A stretch of 64,000 nt of DNA from Phaffia rhodozyma (lineage: Eukaryota > Basidiomycota > Tremellomycetes > Cystofilobasidiales > Mrakiaceae). The notes beneath the pieces were generated by a model that was not told where the DNA came from, did no database searches, and saw nothing but the letters and a program-made list of their open reading frames with translations. The DNA lies in the NCBI GenBank assembly GCA_014706385.1, contig JACGZH010000005.1, forward strand, positions 1,550,001 through 1,614,000. The letters run 5' to 3'. Below, piece after piece: positions 33,462 through 45,300 of this stretch. Within the stretch, counting starts at the first letter, position 1; every line of letters starts with the position of its first letter. The translations under genes and the position numbers were made by a program.

Positions 33462-36438
33462 CTAAGTAGGCCCCTTTGGTACCGTCCCGTTTCCGTCGAC
33501 CGTTCTTCCGCCGTTAGTAGTAGGACCGGTCGCAGGACTAGGAGTCCTCGAGGGTAAGAGTTGACTCATCAACGCAGCCATTCCCGCCTGGGCCTGTGCT
33601 GCTTGCAAAGCCGCCGCCCCATGTCCCTGTCCTGGCCCTTGGGCTTGGGCTTGATTGAAACTAGGTGGCCTGCTGAGCGGACTACCTACGCCCGCTCCTT
33701 TCGGACGAACAGAATTCGTACCACCAGCAGCAGAAGGAGGCGAAGATGTATGTAATGCTGCCAATTTAGGGATTGTGTGAGGTACACCGGATGGTCGAAT
33801 CGATGGATTATGATTCTGTGTTAACGAGGCATTTGGATTGGAACTCCGACCCATCGAGCTGTTCGCTAGTGGGTTGATCGCTCGAGGTCGGGCGGTCGGA
33901 GTCATTGGTGAAGCCGAAGGCTGATAAAGAGTGAGATCGAAAGAAGGATCAACTGGCAATTCCTTCGAAAAGCCTGTGAAATTACCAGACAAAGGAAAAA
34001 GAAACTTACCCTCACAGTTACACCACCGCCGCCGTTGGAAGCCAAAGTCGGTTTGGGACCACCTACAACAGGTCTGACGCCCGGTCTTACCCCGACTGGT
34101 CTAACTCCCGGAGGATGATACAATGCCGGCCTACCCTGAACATTACCAGTTTGATGAGCAGGTTGACCACCTGGCCTGACGGCATACCTCTGTTGCTGTC
34201 CACCCACTACGCCCACTGATGATTGAGCCACACCAACCCTGTGTCCAACACCGACACCACCTTGAGGAACTGACTTGGGTTTGAGCGCCTGAACTTCCAA
34301 TTGAAGTACCACATCACTCAATGCTCTTGGATAAGCCATGAGTCCTGGATGAGTCTCCGTTAGTTTCAAGATGATCTGCACCAACGATGAAGAAGGCAGG
34401 AGCGATAGATAGTGTTTTCTGTCCTCTACCGACCACATTGATCCAGGAGTAGACATATCTGGATTCACGGTCGAGAATGCAGAGGCCTGGCCGATAGAAG
34501 GTGACGCTAGTAAAGAGTTTATTCCTGTTAACACCGTGTTCAAATTTACGGTCTGTGCTGGCGGTCGACCGTAAGCGGCAGGGTTCATCGTACGTAAGGT
34601 AGGGACCGGAGCGGTTTGTGATCTTGTTCCAACGGGTTGGTTTGTCTTTAAAGCTTGGGATGTGATTGGTCTAGAGATGTGGACTGGACCTGGCGCAGTG
34701 AAAGAGCTGTGTGTCGGACCGGATGTAGTTGTGGGATGATTTTGTGCACCGGAAGAGGTAGATGCAAGAGTAGGAAGAGTAGGAAGAGATTGTGTGTTGA
34801 CTAGAGGCGGAGGGGCAGCAGTTGTGGCTGTCCCCGTTTTAGCAGCGGTAGCATCAGTGTTAGTTGAAGTCACGGTTGGACCAGAGGAAGATTCACTAGG
34901 TGCCATTCCTGCCAGAACGGAAGCTTCCAACGCCGCGAAGTCGAACGACATGAGTTCCGGGGGCAAAGCGTTTGGATCCAGAGATATATCGTCCAAAGCG
35001 ACTATTGGACCTGGCTTGGACTTTGTTGTTGAAACATCCGGCACAGGGGGATGTGTTGGGGGACGTGCAATAGGAGGCGTCGGCGTCGGCGTCGGATTAG
35101 ATTTAGCTATGACAGATTTTTTGACTACAGGCACCGCTTTGGGTACTGCCAGAATCGGCTTTGTAATGGTTGCAGGAAGCATAGGTCGAGGTGCAGGAGA
35201 CTGTTTGAGAGGTAGACTAAGTTGAGGTTGTATAGATGTACTAGATGAAACGATACTCGTAGAGGTGGAAGATGCTGAAGGAACAGACAGCGATGGCGAG
35301 GAAGAAAAGGATTTTGGCTTGGGACTCGATGATAGATTTGGGCGAACAGTCACCACGGCTGCAACAGGTGTCGACGCCCGACTCGAGGTAGCGCCAGATG
35401 GTGAGATCACAGGAGGAGAAGATATTGGAGGGGAGAGTTCAACCGTCAGAGGAATTACTGCCGGGGTATCTTTCGGAGTTGGAGAAGGGATTGCTGGGGA
35501 GGATATGATGGAAACAGTCGGTTCGGCCTTCGACTGGACAATCGGTCTCGTATTCGAGTCTTTCGAATTCGAGGTCAAGCCTGGTTTTCCGAGCGCAAGC
35601 GGTTTAGGTGAGACCGCAGGGGAATCTTGTACTAAGCTCTCTGCTAACGCTTTCAAGTCTGGACTTCCCAACGGGGTTGCGCCCACACTAGCCATTCCGC
35701 CTAGAAATCCGGTGGCACCATGTCCTAGACCAAGGAAATTATCGAGCCCAACTCCATCAGCGACACCTGGAGCTTCCCCTCCAACTTCAGCCTCACCTGA
35801 TTGTCCATTTCCGTTTGCAGCGGCAAGCGCAGATTCGAGCTCGGTTGGAAGATCAAACAAAAAGGACTGGCCAAGCGATGAGAAATCGAGAACCATTGAG
35901 GAAGGATCAAACAGCGCAAGATTGGTCTGAGTGTCAACGTTTGGAGTATGGGATAAAAGAGAAAAATCAATTTCGGCCAAGGGGTCGTCCTATAAAGAAG
36001 AATGCGCGCCAAGAAATAAGTAAGGCCAATCCAAATATGTGAGTCGTGTGAACGTGGATGTCCGCATTGAGTCTTATATCGTTCTAACGGAAGAATGGAA
36101 GAGAGATGTCTTACATCATCTGTGGGAGATTCTATAGAATCAGCCTTGTTGATTTTCGAATCACCAGATTTTAGATTGACGGTCGAGCTCGAAATGGGCA
36201 GTGGAGAGGCGACGTCTGAAGGCAACGTTCCAGCAGGCAGCTTGACGATCTCATCTTCATCCATTATTCTCACTCCAGAAGAGGTCTCTACGGGCTCCAC
36301 GTGCGCACCCGCTAAGTCTTCATGTTTGACGACAGTCGAGCTGGGTGCAGAAGGTTCTCTAGATGTAAAAGATTTAGGAGAAGAAATTGCGGGGGAGGCC
36401 GAGGGGGAGAGTCGACGACGTTTATCTGCGATTCCCAT
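33462..36438 (-). CDS. large Pro/Ser/Thr/Val-rich disordered protein, possible nuclear regulator
   Basis: Three or more exons; about 900 residues. Exon 1 (start ATG 36438: MGIADKRRRLSPSASPAISS) has a basic nuclear-signal-like start and ends SPTDD. Exon 2 starts DDPLAEIDFSLLSHTP (GACGAC after a TATAG acceptor near 35990). After about 570 residues of Pro/Ser/Thr/Val repeats, one ordered patch stands out: MWSVEDRKHYLSLLPSSSLV, QIILKLTETHPGLMAYPRAL (about 34310-34445). A GTAAGT donor at 34009 and a TATCAG acceptor at 33921 join in frame to the last exon, rich in Ala/Gln (NQAQAQGPGQGHGAAALQAA). The acidic/hydrophobic early segment and Gln/Ala tail would suit a transcription cofactor, but I do not recognise the family. 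Antisense frames are shadows of its bias. Confidence 0.7.
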
Positions 36439-37230
36439 GGGAGATGCGAATCAGATCATCGGTTGCATATGTTGTCCCATATGGAAAGAATGTGAAGGTA
36501 GAAATTAATCTCACGAGGTGATTCTATTCTCTCCATTAAGTTGAAAGAAAAGCGAGCAATAAGGTTGGATCGGCTGAATTTGACGAAAGAAACCTGAAAT
36601 AAGGTATTGGTCTGTAAGCGTGAGACAAGGGCAAAACCAATATCAGCAGCTCGATAGTATGGAGTATGCTACTAGCAGCAGGCATATCAAACGATAACCA
36701 GCGTTGAAAGAACTGACAACAGCGACTTTTAAAATGTCTATATGGTCTCACAGAAACGAGAAAGGTGGAACGGCAAGGATGGTCCCGGGTATGGGGAAAA
36801 TCTTTCCCCGGTTCTATAAGAAATGAAAGCGACCACGACTGCACATGCACATACAAAGAACGGTCAGCCTGAAGTTCGATACATACCAGGAGCTGACTAG
36901 AACGCGTCTATTGATCAACGCACCTGATCTCAAACACAACCAATGCAGACTAGAGAGCTAAAGTGGATGGGCAAGGATCAAGGATTTATTTCAACTGGAG
37001 AATGATCAAGTTGGAATCCTTCAAGATCTTTGAGCGTAACCATCGGACGGAGCTGTGTCAATCACGTGACCCAAAACCACGTGCGAGCAGCCAAAATCGT
37101 AACCATCACTCTCTCTTTCCCGGCTCCGCTCGGCGTCCTTCTATCCTCTCCCCCTTTTTTTTTTTCTTCTGCTCTCTTGTTCACTTGCTCGTTCTCCTTC
37201 TCTTTGTCGTTCGCTTCTTTCTGTTCTCTT
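36439..37230. promoter_or_regulatory. divergent promoter region upstream of fumarase
   Basis: About 790 bp between divergent starts at 36438 (orphan) and 37231 (fumarase). Two CACGTG motifs lie at 37063-37068 and 37078-37083, 15 bp apart, about 150-170 bp upstream of the long fumarase start. Between them and the ATG the plus strand is strongly pyrimidine-rich (37110-37230). Confidence 0.55.
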
Positions 37231-38110
37231 ATGTTCACCCGCGCTTTGATCTCTTCTGCTAGACGGGTAAGTATTTGTTTTTTTACAATTCTTCTTTTCC
37301 AAGAGAGCATCGGATCGTTTTAGAACGAGAGATCTCTCGTCTTTTCTTCATCGTCCATCCGCTTTCCAATCAGCTGACTGTCCATCACGCTCGCCTTGCT
37401 TCACACCTTTTTTTTCTTTTCCGTTCTTTCATCTCACACCATCTTCACCGCCATCGCCATCACCATCTCATCAGCTTCCTAAGTCCTCCATCGCCAGCTC
37501 TGTTCCTTTCCTTGCTTCCCGACAGATCTCATCTTCCCTCGCCATGGTGAGCTTGTCCTTTCGGATTTTCTCGGTCTGTAGAAGTCGGGTCTGATGTTTT
37601 TTTTTCCTCTTTCCTGCTATGCCAATTCGACCGTCTAGTCCGCCCCTTCTCACCGAACCGAAGCCGACACATTTGGTCCCCTTGAGGTTCCCTCTGACCG
37701 ATACTGGGGAGCTCAGACCCAACGATCTCTTTTGAACTTCGATATTGGAGGACCAACCGAAAAGATGCCTCCTCCTCTTATCAAGGCTTTCGGAGTCCTC
37801 AAGAAAGCCGCCGCTCGTGTCAACGTTCTTTACGGTAAGTCCAAGCTCTTTGACAAGTCACAGCAAAACTGTCATTGAGCATGAAACACTGATGATCCAT
37901 CATCTCACGGTCAGGTCTCGATGAGAAGGTTGCCGACGCTATTCAGACCGCTGCCGATGACGTGAGTGAGCTGATTGTATAGAGCTATTTCGGCTATGAG
38001 ACTGATCATTCTTCACCCATGTCCTGGTTCGTTTCTTGGAAGCAATACAGGTCATCAGCGGTAAGCTCATTGATCACTTCCCCTTAGTTGTTTTCCAGAC
38101 TGGATCTGGA

Positions 38111-38143
<33 letters not shown>

Positions 38144-39477
38144 TCCAACAAGGCCATTGAGATCATGGGAGGAGAGCTCGGATCCAAGAAGCCTGTTCAT
38201 CCCAATGACCATGTGAACATGTCCCAGTCTTCCAACGACACGTTAGTCCATAGTTTTTAAGTATGCTCAGTTCTGGTTTGGTCTGTTGACAAGACCAACC
38301 TCGATTCTGCTCTCCACAGCTTCCCCACTGCCATGCACGTTGCTGCCGTGACCGAGCTTAACGCTTCGCTCCTTCCTGCCCTTCACGAGCTCCGAGACGC
38401 CATGGAGGTCAAGCGAGCCAAGTTCGAGAGCATCATCAAGATCGGTCGAACCCATCTTCAGGATGCTACCCCGCTAACGCTCGGTCAGGAGTTCAGCGGT
38501 TATGTCCAGCAGTTGACCAACGCGATCTCTCGAGTTGAGGACGTGATTCCTCGATTGAGCTTGTTGGCCCAGGGTGGTACTGCTGTGGGAACCGGTTTGA
38601 ACACCAAGGTTGGGTTCGATGTCAAGGTCGCTGCTGAGATTTCGGCCATCACCGGATACACCTTCCACACCGCACCCAACAAGTTTGAGGCTCTCGCCGC
38701 CCACGATGCCATCGTCGAGGCTTCTGGCGCGCTCAACACGATCGCCGTTTCATTCATGAAGATTGCGAACGACATCCGATACCTTGCCTCTGGTCCCCGA
38801 TGTGGTCTTGGTGAGCTCTCGTTGCCTGAGAACGAGCCTGGGTCGTCGATCATGCCCGGAAAGGTGAACCCGACGCAGTGCGAGGCTTTGACGATGGTGG
38901 CCGCCCAGGTGATGGGAAACAACACGACCATCTCGGTCGCCGGATCGTACGGGCAATTCGAGTTGAACGTTTTCAAACCTGTTTTGATCAAAAACCTCCT
39001 GCAATCTATCCGATTGCTCTCTGACGGAGCCCGATCGTTCACCAAGAACTGTGTGGTTGGAATCGAGGCGAACGAGAAGCGAATCTCCACTCTCTTGAAC
39101 GAGTCCCTTATGTTGGCCACCATTCTCAACAGCCATCTCGGATATGACAACGTCGCTAAGTGTGCCAAGAAGGTGCGGTTTTGGTCAACCCCATGTCGAC
39201 TCATGTGAAAGATGTACTGATTTCTCTTTGCTTCTCTCACTTTGCTCACTCGGTAACCAACAGGCTCACAAGGAGGGAACGACCCTGAAGGAAGCTACTG
39301 TGTCGCTCGGATTACTCACCCCAGAAGAGTTCGACGATAAGGTCCGACCTGAGCTTATGGTATGTGTTCTCTTGCCCCAATCTTCACTCCCTTCCTGTGT
39401 TCCTCATGACTGATCTTTGTTCTACAATCCGATGGGTGGTTGTTTGGGAAACATAGCTGTACCCTGATGAGGTTTAA
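37231..39477 (+). CDS. FUM1: fumarate hydratase, class II, with mitochondrial and cytosolic start options
   Basis: TCA-cycle enzyme converting fumarate to malate. An exon at 37231-37266 ([18 protein letters not shown] donor) can splice in phase 0 to 37475 (CAG acceptor), adding [17 protein letters not shown] and ISSSLAM, a convincing presequence; an acceptor at 37526 is also in phase. The internal ATG (37544-37546), in a good context, is followed at once by an intron (37547-37638), then [19 protein letters not shown]. Class II motifs are all present: [63 protein letters not shown], the signature [15 protein letters not shown] and the catalytic-region [15 protein letters not shown]. The last exon LYPDEV ends at 39477. 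The two starts would give mitochondrial and cytosolic forms, as is known for fumarase in other eukaryotes by varied means. Confidence 0.95.
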
Positions 39478-40095
39478 GACTTGATGTATCTATTCTATGC
39501 CTTGATGATCATGCCTCTTTGCTCTATCGATCTTGTTCCATCTTCCTGCCCTCCGCCATTCTGTCCTCTCGAGCATTACCATTAACAAGACGCTCTGATT
39601 CAAGCCTGCCTATGTTCGGTTGAGTCGGATGTGACGTACAAGGCTTACATCGCAAATACAAACCAAGGCCCTCTGACCTTCCTCTGGTCCATATTTCAGC
39701 CTGTCCCTGTTCGGCCAATTTATCTTGACCACCGACTCTTTATCCTCCATCCTTCACAAATAAAACAATTAAGAACAAGGCAGCCTCGGCCCGTCTTGAG
39801 AGACTGATGGAGTCGATCGGAACCTGGATGCGCTATTGATCGGAAAACTCTCTGACATCTTTTTTTAGGCTTCGTATGCTTTCCGTCAATCAAGCGAACC
39901 GTGCGTTCTTCCCATTCAGTTTTCTCCTTGTCCCTTCATCCGTCGGATTAACCTTTTTCCAACCTAAATGAGTGGCAACTACATGGAAGATATGGGGGAA
40001 AACGTTCTCTTGTTCTTGAATTCTTCTTTCTTACCGCCACCTCATCAGGATATCGTTTCTCAGATCCTCCTTTCAGTCATCCTTTTTTTCCTCAA
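39478..40095. other. intergenic region between fumarase and cyclin-like B
   Basis: About 620 bp containing the fumarase 3' flank and the promoter of the next gene. No gene or motif recognised. Confidence 0.5.
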
Positions 40096-41379
40096 ATGAT
40101 TGACTCTCTTCTGCTTGCCCAAACTTCAACTTCAGCCTATCTGAACACAGATGACGAGGGCTTCGTTGACCTGTCGTCCTCGGTAGAGCCAGGCTGGTGT
40201 CTGTGTGCTGTCCCGACAGGCAACATCGTTCCAGTTGAAAAGCATGCCCATGGTCCCTTTTCAGGGCTATCATCTCTGTCATCAGGGCCGTCATCTCTAT
40301 CGTCAGAACTATCTTCAACGACGACGTCTTGTTCCTCAAGATCACCATCGTCCTTGCTGTCAGCTGAAGAGACCGATTCGTGGGATGAAAACTTTCAGAG
40401 AACAGATCCGGACGAGTTGTCTGAATCGACAGCGGTTTCCGGTCCTAGTCAAATCCACAGTCGAATCCCGTTGGATCTTAACAATAAGGCCCAGATGTAT
40501 GAGCTCATGGAAACTGAAGCAACCCTAATGGACTGTGGTTAGTCATGTGTGAAGAGCTAGATTTCCAGTGCGCAGGTCTTGACCATCGTTGTTTGCCTCC
40601 TTTTCATTAGAACTGGCGATAGACATGATACAAATCCTGCTGCCGCGTCTGACGAGCAGGTCGATGCCTGCAGACCAGATCAGGGCGGAAAGGGAAGCGT
40701 TGGCAAGACATCTGTTTCACTGGACGTCAATGACCCTACATCCGGTTCGTACCTCGCTTCCTTCGCAGTATTTGAAGACAGATCAGAGCATCGATTAAAA
40801 GAGTTCGACGATCGATCCGTTTGGATACAGCTCGTCGTGTTGATCTGTACGATTTGGTACATTGAGCTACTCAAGGCGATTCATCCGCTCATCACCACTA
40901 CAGGACGTAAGCCTCTCAATCGAACTTTCATTTTCTTGATTTCTTCAACACTCTCTTTCGCTCACCCACGCCATACGATTCTCTCTCTCTGAATTCACAG
41001 GCATTCAAGACACGGCGCTCCGAGTGATCTTTTCCTCTTTCCTATTGGCTACCAAGATGATATCGGACGCATGTTACGCCAACATCGCTTTCGTTCGCCG
41101 GACGCCTTGGTCGCTGGAAGAAATTAACAGCATGGAGGCCGAGATGTTAGGACATATACAGTACAAGTCGTACATCCCTCCTTGCTTGTGAGTGCGCAGG
41201 CGCAGGCGTGTCATGTTGTATATCGACGGATGAACTCAGATGACTAACACACTGCCATGTATTACGTGCGATGGTATTTTATCAGTTTGCTATGCTTAGC
41301 GAAAGCATTTTGGGCTCATCAGGAAACCGGTATCGTCCGTGCCCGGAGAGACAATACATCGTCAGACGGTCTTGAATGA
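40096..41379 (+). CDS. cyclin-like protein B (PHO80/PCL-type candidate), paralogue of gene A
   Basis: Start ATG 40096 (MIDSLLLAQTSTSAYLNTDD). A Ser-rich N-terminal region ends with IPLDLNNKAQMYELMETEAT. Introns then separate ELAIDMIQILLPRLTSRSMP with REALARHLFHWTSMTLHP, LVVLICTIWYIELLKAIHPL, the exon with FSSFLLATKMISDACYANIA and PWSLEEINSMEAEMLGHIQY, and the last exon LLCLAKAFWAHQETGIV, stop at 41379. Every conserved block and at least four intron positions and phases match the minus-strand gene at 4023-5488. It lacks that gene's acidic tail and has a shorter C-terminus. By cyclin-box resemblance it should bind a Pho85/CDK5-type kinase; phosphate or glycogen roles would be speculation. Confidence 0.68.
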
Positions 41380-42332
41380 TGAACGTGATAGTGTCTCTTA
41401 AGTTCAGTTTATCTAGTGCTTTTTGTTTGATCTGAATTCTGTATTAGGTCCATAGTTTTATACTTGTTGAGCATCTGAGCTAGGTTGAATCCTCGCCCAA
41501 AATATACGTTGTATTCTCGTTGTGGCCGCGCATCATCGCTGATGACTTCTTAGACCAAGTTTTTCTCTATACTCTCTACATCTCTTTACATATTAATTGC
41601 CATCTCTTGAACTCATCTACTTTGTGTTGATCTCTGCTGTTTTAGGTTATCTGTGTGTGATATAGATTGATTTCGCTCAGATTCTATGTGTCGAAAGACG
41701 AGATTAGTATAAAATTTGTGCCAGACGATAAGATTGATTAATCCGGTCTGGGTCAAGAGTGTTCTTCTAATATCCGACGTTGCTGTCCCGTAATATCTCT
41801 AATCAATTCGCTTAATCAGGCTTGGTCGGATGGCCGTCATACAACGATCGACCTGATAAGCAATAAGTATGCTCTGAGAACGCTGCCCATGTATGAACAA
41901 AACCATGAGAGTCATATCTGATCTTTAATTTTTCTGTTGTCAATCTTGATTTTGCCTTACCACATTTATAGAGACCGATCGGAGGAAAGCGACGACGACG
42001 GCGGCCTTGAGCCACATGTGAATTGAACGAGAACCCGCTCTTGGCCATCATCCTACCTACATACCCTACAGCTCCTTCTCAGACTTCCTTTTAAACCTTG
42101 CAAGCTCAAGAGGTTCAAGGTTAACATAAAACTAGGTCGTCTCAATCTATCGGGCCGTGACTACTCTGCTCTCTCACTCCTAAGCATCTTATCAAGCACG
42201 GCAGCAGATCATACGCTCAATCCCGTGCACGACTCTTCAACCTCTCAGACGGGCCCCTCCTCATACCTTTTCCTGCTTCTGCTGCTACTCTCCACCTGAA
42301 TCAATCAGGCCCGAAGGGGGAAACGATAAATC
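41380..42332. other. intergenic region without a supported gene
   Basis: About 950 bp, AT-rich after the cyclin gene. A 79-codon minus-strand frame (about 41812-42051) has no recognisable feature. It should contain the 3' flank of cyclin B and the promoter of the OPT gene. Confidence 0.45.
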
Positions 42333-45300
42333 ATGTTGGCTCAGCGGTTAGCCTCCAGGACGGTCATGTCAGGCGAAAGAGTTAGTTTGGACCGGTCCAA
42401 TCTGGAGCCTCCCATCAGCTGTGGCTGCACGCGACTGATACCTTTTTCCTCTCTTACGTTTCTATCATCTGCTCTTCTTCTTGGTATCTTTTCTGCTGGG
42501 ATCGACTGAATTTTTGGTGATTGAAACGTGACTCAGTCGGTAGGAACGCAAACATCACTCTCCTTCGAGACATCGTCATCCATCCGGAATGAATATTTAG
42601 CTTATATGGAAGAGCAAGACTTGCTTGAAGAAGAGGAAGGAGAAGGGAGGGAAGGTGAGAGTGATAAAGGGCTGAACGGAAGTTGGATAAGGCAGTCAAA
42701 CTTAAGCTTGGATGAGCTTCGAGAGGTCTGTCATTCCTCCTTCTTTGAGTTTGGACACAACGATCAGTTGTTTGGTGCTGATGTGCTTTTCTATGAATAT
42801 GTGTTCATGGGCATGGTCTTGGTCTGTATTGAGTTGACTTAGATTCATAAATCGCATCTGTTGGATCCAAACTATGACGACTCGATCCTTCTCCGGGAAC
42901 GCTCAGCTCTCAACCGTTGGCAGACCTCTGCAGATGCCAACTCTGACGGAGTCAATCCTGAATACTCGCTTTCAACTCTGCCTTCTGGTTTGAATTGGTC
43001 CTCGTCTTCATCACGTAGAGAAGGCGAAGGGGTATCGAATTTTAGTGGAGATGATGTATATACCGATTACGGGTTCGGTGAGGGTGAAGAAGATTCGGTT
43101 TATGCTGAAGTGAGAGCGGCGGTGAGCAACACGGATGACCCGACGATGCCAGTGAACACAATAAGAGTTTGGTTGTTAGGAAGTGTGGGATGTGTCGTTC
43201 TTTCAGGCATCAATCAGGTATGTCTTTTCACGTTCTGTGTTCAAAAGTCTCTATGCAAGCTACTTATCAGTTGAACGCTGTCCTTCTCTATATCGGCCTC
43301 CTCATCGATAGTTTTTCTACTTTAGATATCCAACGGTCACTGTCTCGGCGCTCGTCATTCAGCTCATCAGTTATCCTCTCGGCCTATTAATGGCCAAACT
43401 TATCCCGTCAAACAATTCTTTCTTAAACCCTGGACCATTTAACATCAAAGAACACACTCTAATCACCGTGATGGCTGGAGTTGCTCAACAGACGGCCTAT
43501 GCAACGAATATCATCACCGTTCAACGATACTTTTACAATCAAGTTTGGTCGTTTGCCTACCAAATCATGCTCGTTCTTTCTACCCAACTCATCGGCTTTT
43601 CGATGGGAGGTCTTCTTCGTCGATTTCTTGTTTATCCGGCTGCGATGATATGGCCGGCGGCTTTGGTCAACACAGCTTTGCTCAACACATTGCACAGTAT
43701 GAGCTCTGGAGGAGGCTCATATTCCGGAAGTCTGGCAAGAGACAAGGTGAGTTCTCTTTTATCGCTCGAGTCCTGAGCTCGATGAAAAGATCGACTGACG
43801 CGTCTGCCTCTGTTCATCTTGTAGTTCTTTTTTAGAGCGATGTTTTTGATGTTTCTTTGGTCATGGTTGTAAGTTGCTGTCATTCGGTGTTTCTCGTCTT
43901 TGTTCTTGAACCTCGAATCTGATCTGTATACGGCCGGATCGTTTGTTTTTCTTCCTACCAGTCCATCATATATTTTCACCGCGCTGAGTACATTTGATTG
44001 GGTGACATGGATGTATGTCTGCACTCAGATTGTTCTCTATTTTGTCTTCGTCGTAGTCTGTGCTTTCTCATGTTGAAGCTGATTCTTTATCGTGAATTGC
44101 GTGTTCTTAGTGTGAAAGACAATACCGTGGTCGATCAGATATTTGGATGTGAGAAACACTTAGTCTTTCTTCTTTCATATATTCGTCAAAAGGTCTTGAC
44201 TGAGTGAGGCGGTTCATGTGATTTTCTCTACAGTTGATTATGGACTCGGACTAAGTCTTCTAACGTTCGACTGTCAGTCAGATCTTCTCTCGCGTCTATA
44301 TATGAGAGAGAGAGAGAAAACCTTGCTCCAACTCTGCTTTTCTTTGTATGCGATTATAATAAGGGGGTATCATCTCGACGATTGGAAATCCTCTCGCAAT
44401 GCCTTGGTGGGCGGCTGCAAATATGGTCTTTGGGGTACGTCCTTAATCTCAGTACTTGATATCTAGTGAGCAGACGTAGCTTATACTCTCGAGCAATTTT
44501 CTACATCTTTGGGGTTTAGTTTGGGTCTATACTGTGCATCCTTTACCCGGCTTTATACTATACGGGCGGTGAATACTTCCCACAGATATTTTGTGCTTTC
44601 CAACCATACTGATGGATTGATCTTCGATAAAACTAATGTTATTTGCTCGATCGGTATAAAAAGCCTGGGATGCCTGGTATCTACCCATGGTGGGCTCAGG
44701 ATCTGTTCGTACCTTGTTTCTTTATATTTCTCTCGTATCGAGATACGAAAGCCGAGATTGATGGCTTCAAACCAAACACTCGGTCTCCGCTTTCAACTAA
44801 TAGTATGACAACACAGCAACTCGTTACAACATTTCTCGGATTCTGACTACAGATGCTGGATTCAACGAAACGTGAGGACAGGATCATCTATTTGTGAAAT
44901 GCAGAGACGTCGGTTGATCACTCTATGTCAACTATATCGGAACATCTTTTGTTTCTTAGTGCATATCACGAATACTCTCAGATCTACCTTCCGTTAGTTC
45001 GAGCTTATTGTTTGGACTAATTTCAGATGAAAAGCCATTCTAATTGTATTTCGCTCCCTTCTCTACAATCTTGAAGAATCACATTCACGATGGCCTATGG
45101 TAAAGCATTGCGCTTGCTCGACTCAACCCTCTCTTTTGATCATTAATAATCAGCGTATTGATGATGCTTGGCTGGTTTCAAACAGCTGTCAATTTTGCAG
45201 GCTTGACGGCAACGTTGGTTCATACCTTGTACGCCCGTTCAGAATTCAATCATTATCACCGAGACTCAGTATTTAGATATATCTGTCTAACGCTGTGTGT

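Noticed and set aside
34794..35930. Two long plus-strand frames rich in Gly/Ala/Thr/Glu
   Set aside because: Antisense shadows of the low-complexity Pro/Ser/Val coding sequence on the minus strand; no start context or domain.
38474..39249. 249-codon and shorter minus-strand frames inside fumarase
   Set aside because: Shadow of strongly biased fumarase codons; the fumarase frame is unambiguous.
41812..42051. 79-codon minus-strand frame
   Set aside because: No homology signal, no promoter-like element, and unlike neighbouring genes in composition.
42333..42420. GGCTCAGCGGTTAGC segment resembling a tRNA D-arm
   Set aside because: No matching acceptor stem, anticodon loop or T-loop could be folded; the bases are better explained as exon 1 of the OPT gene.
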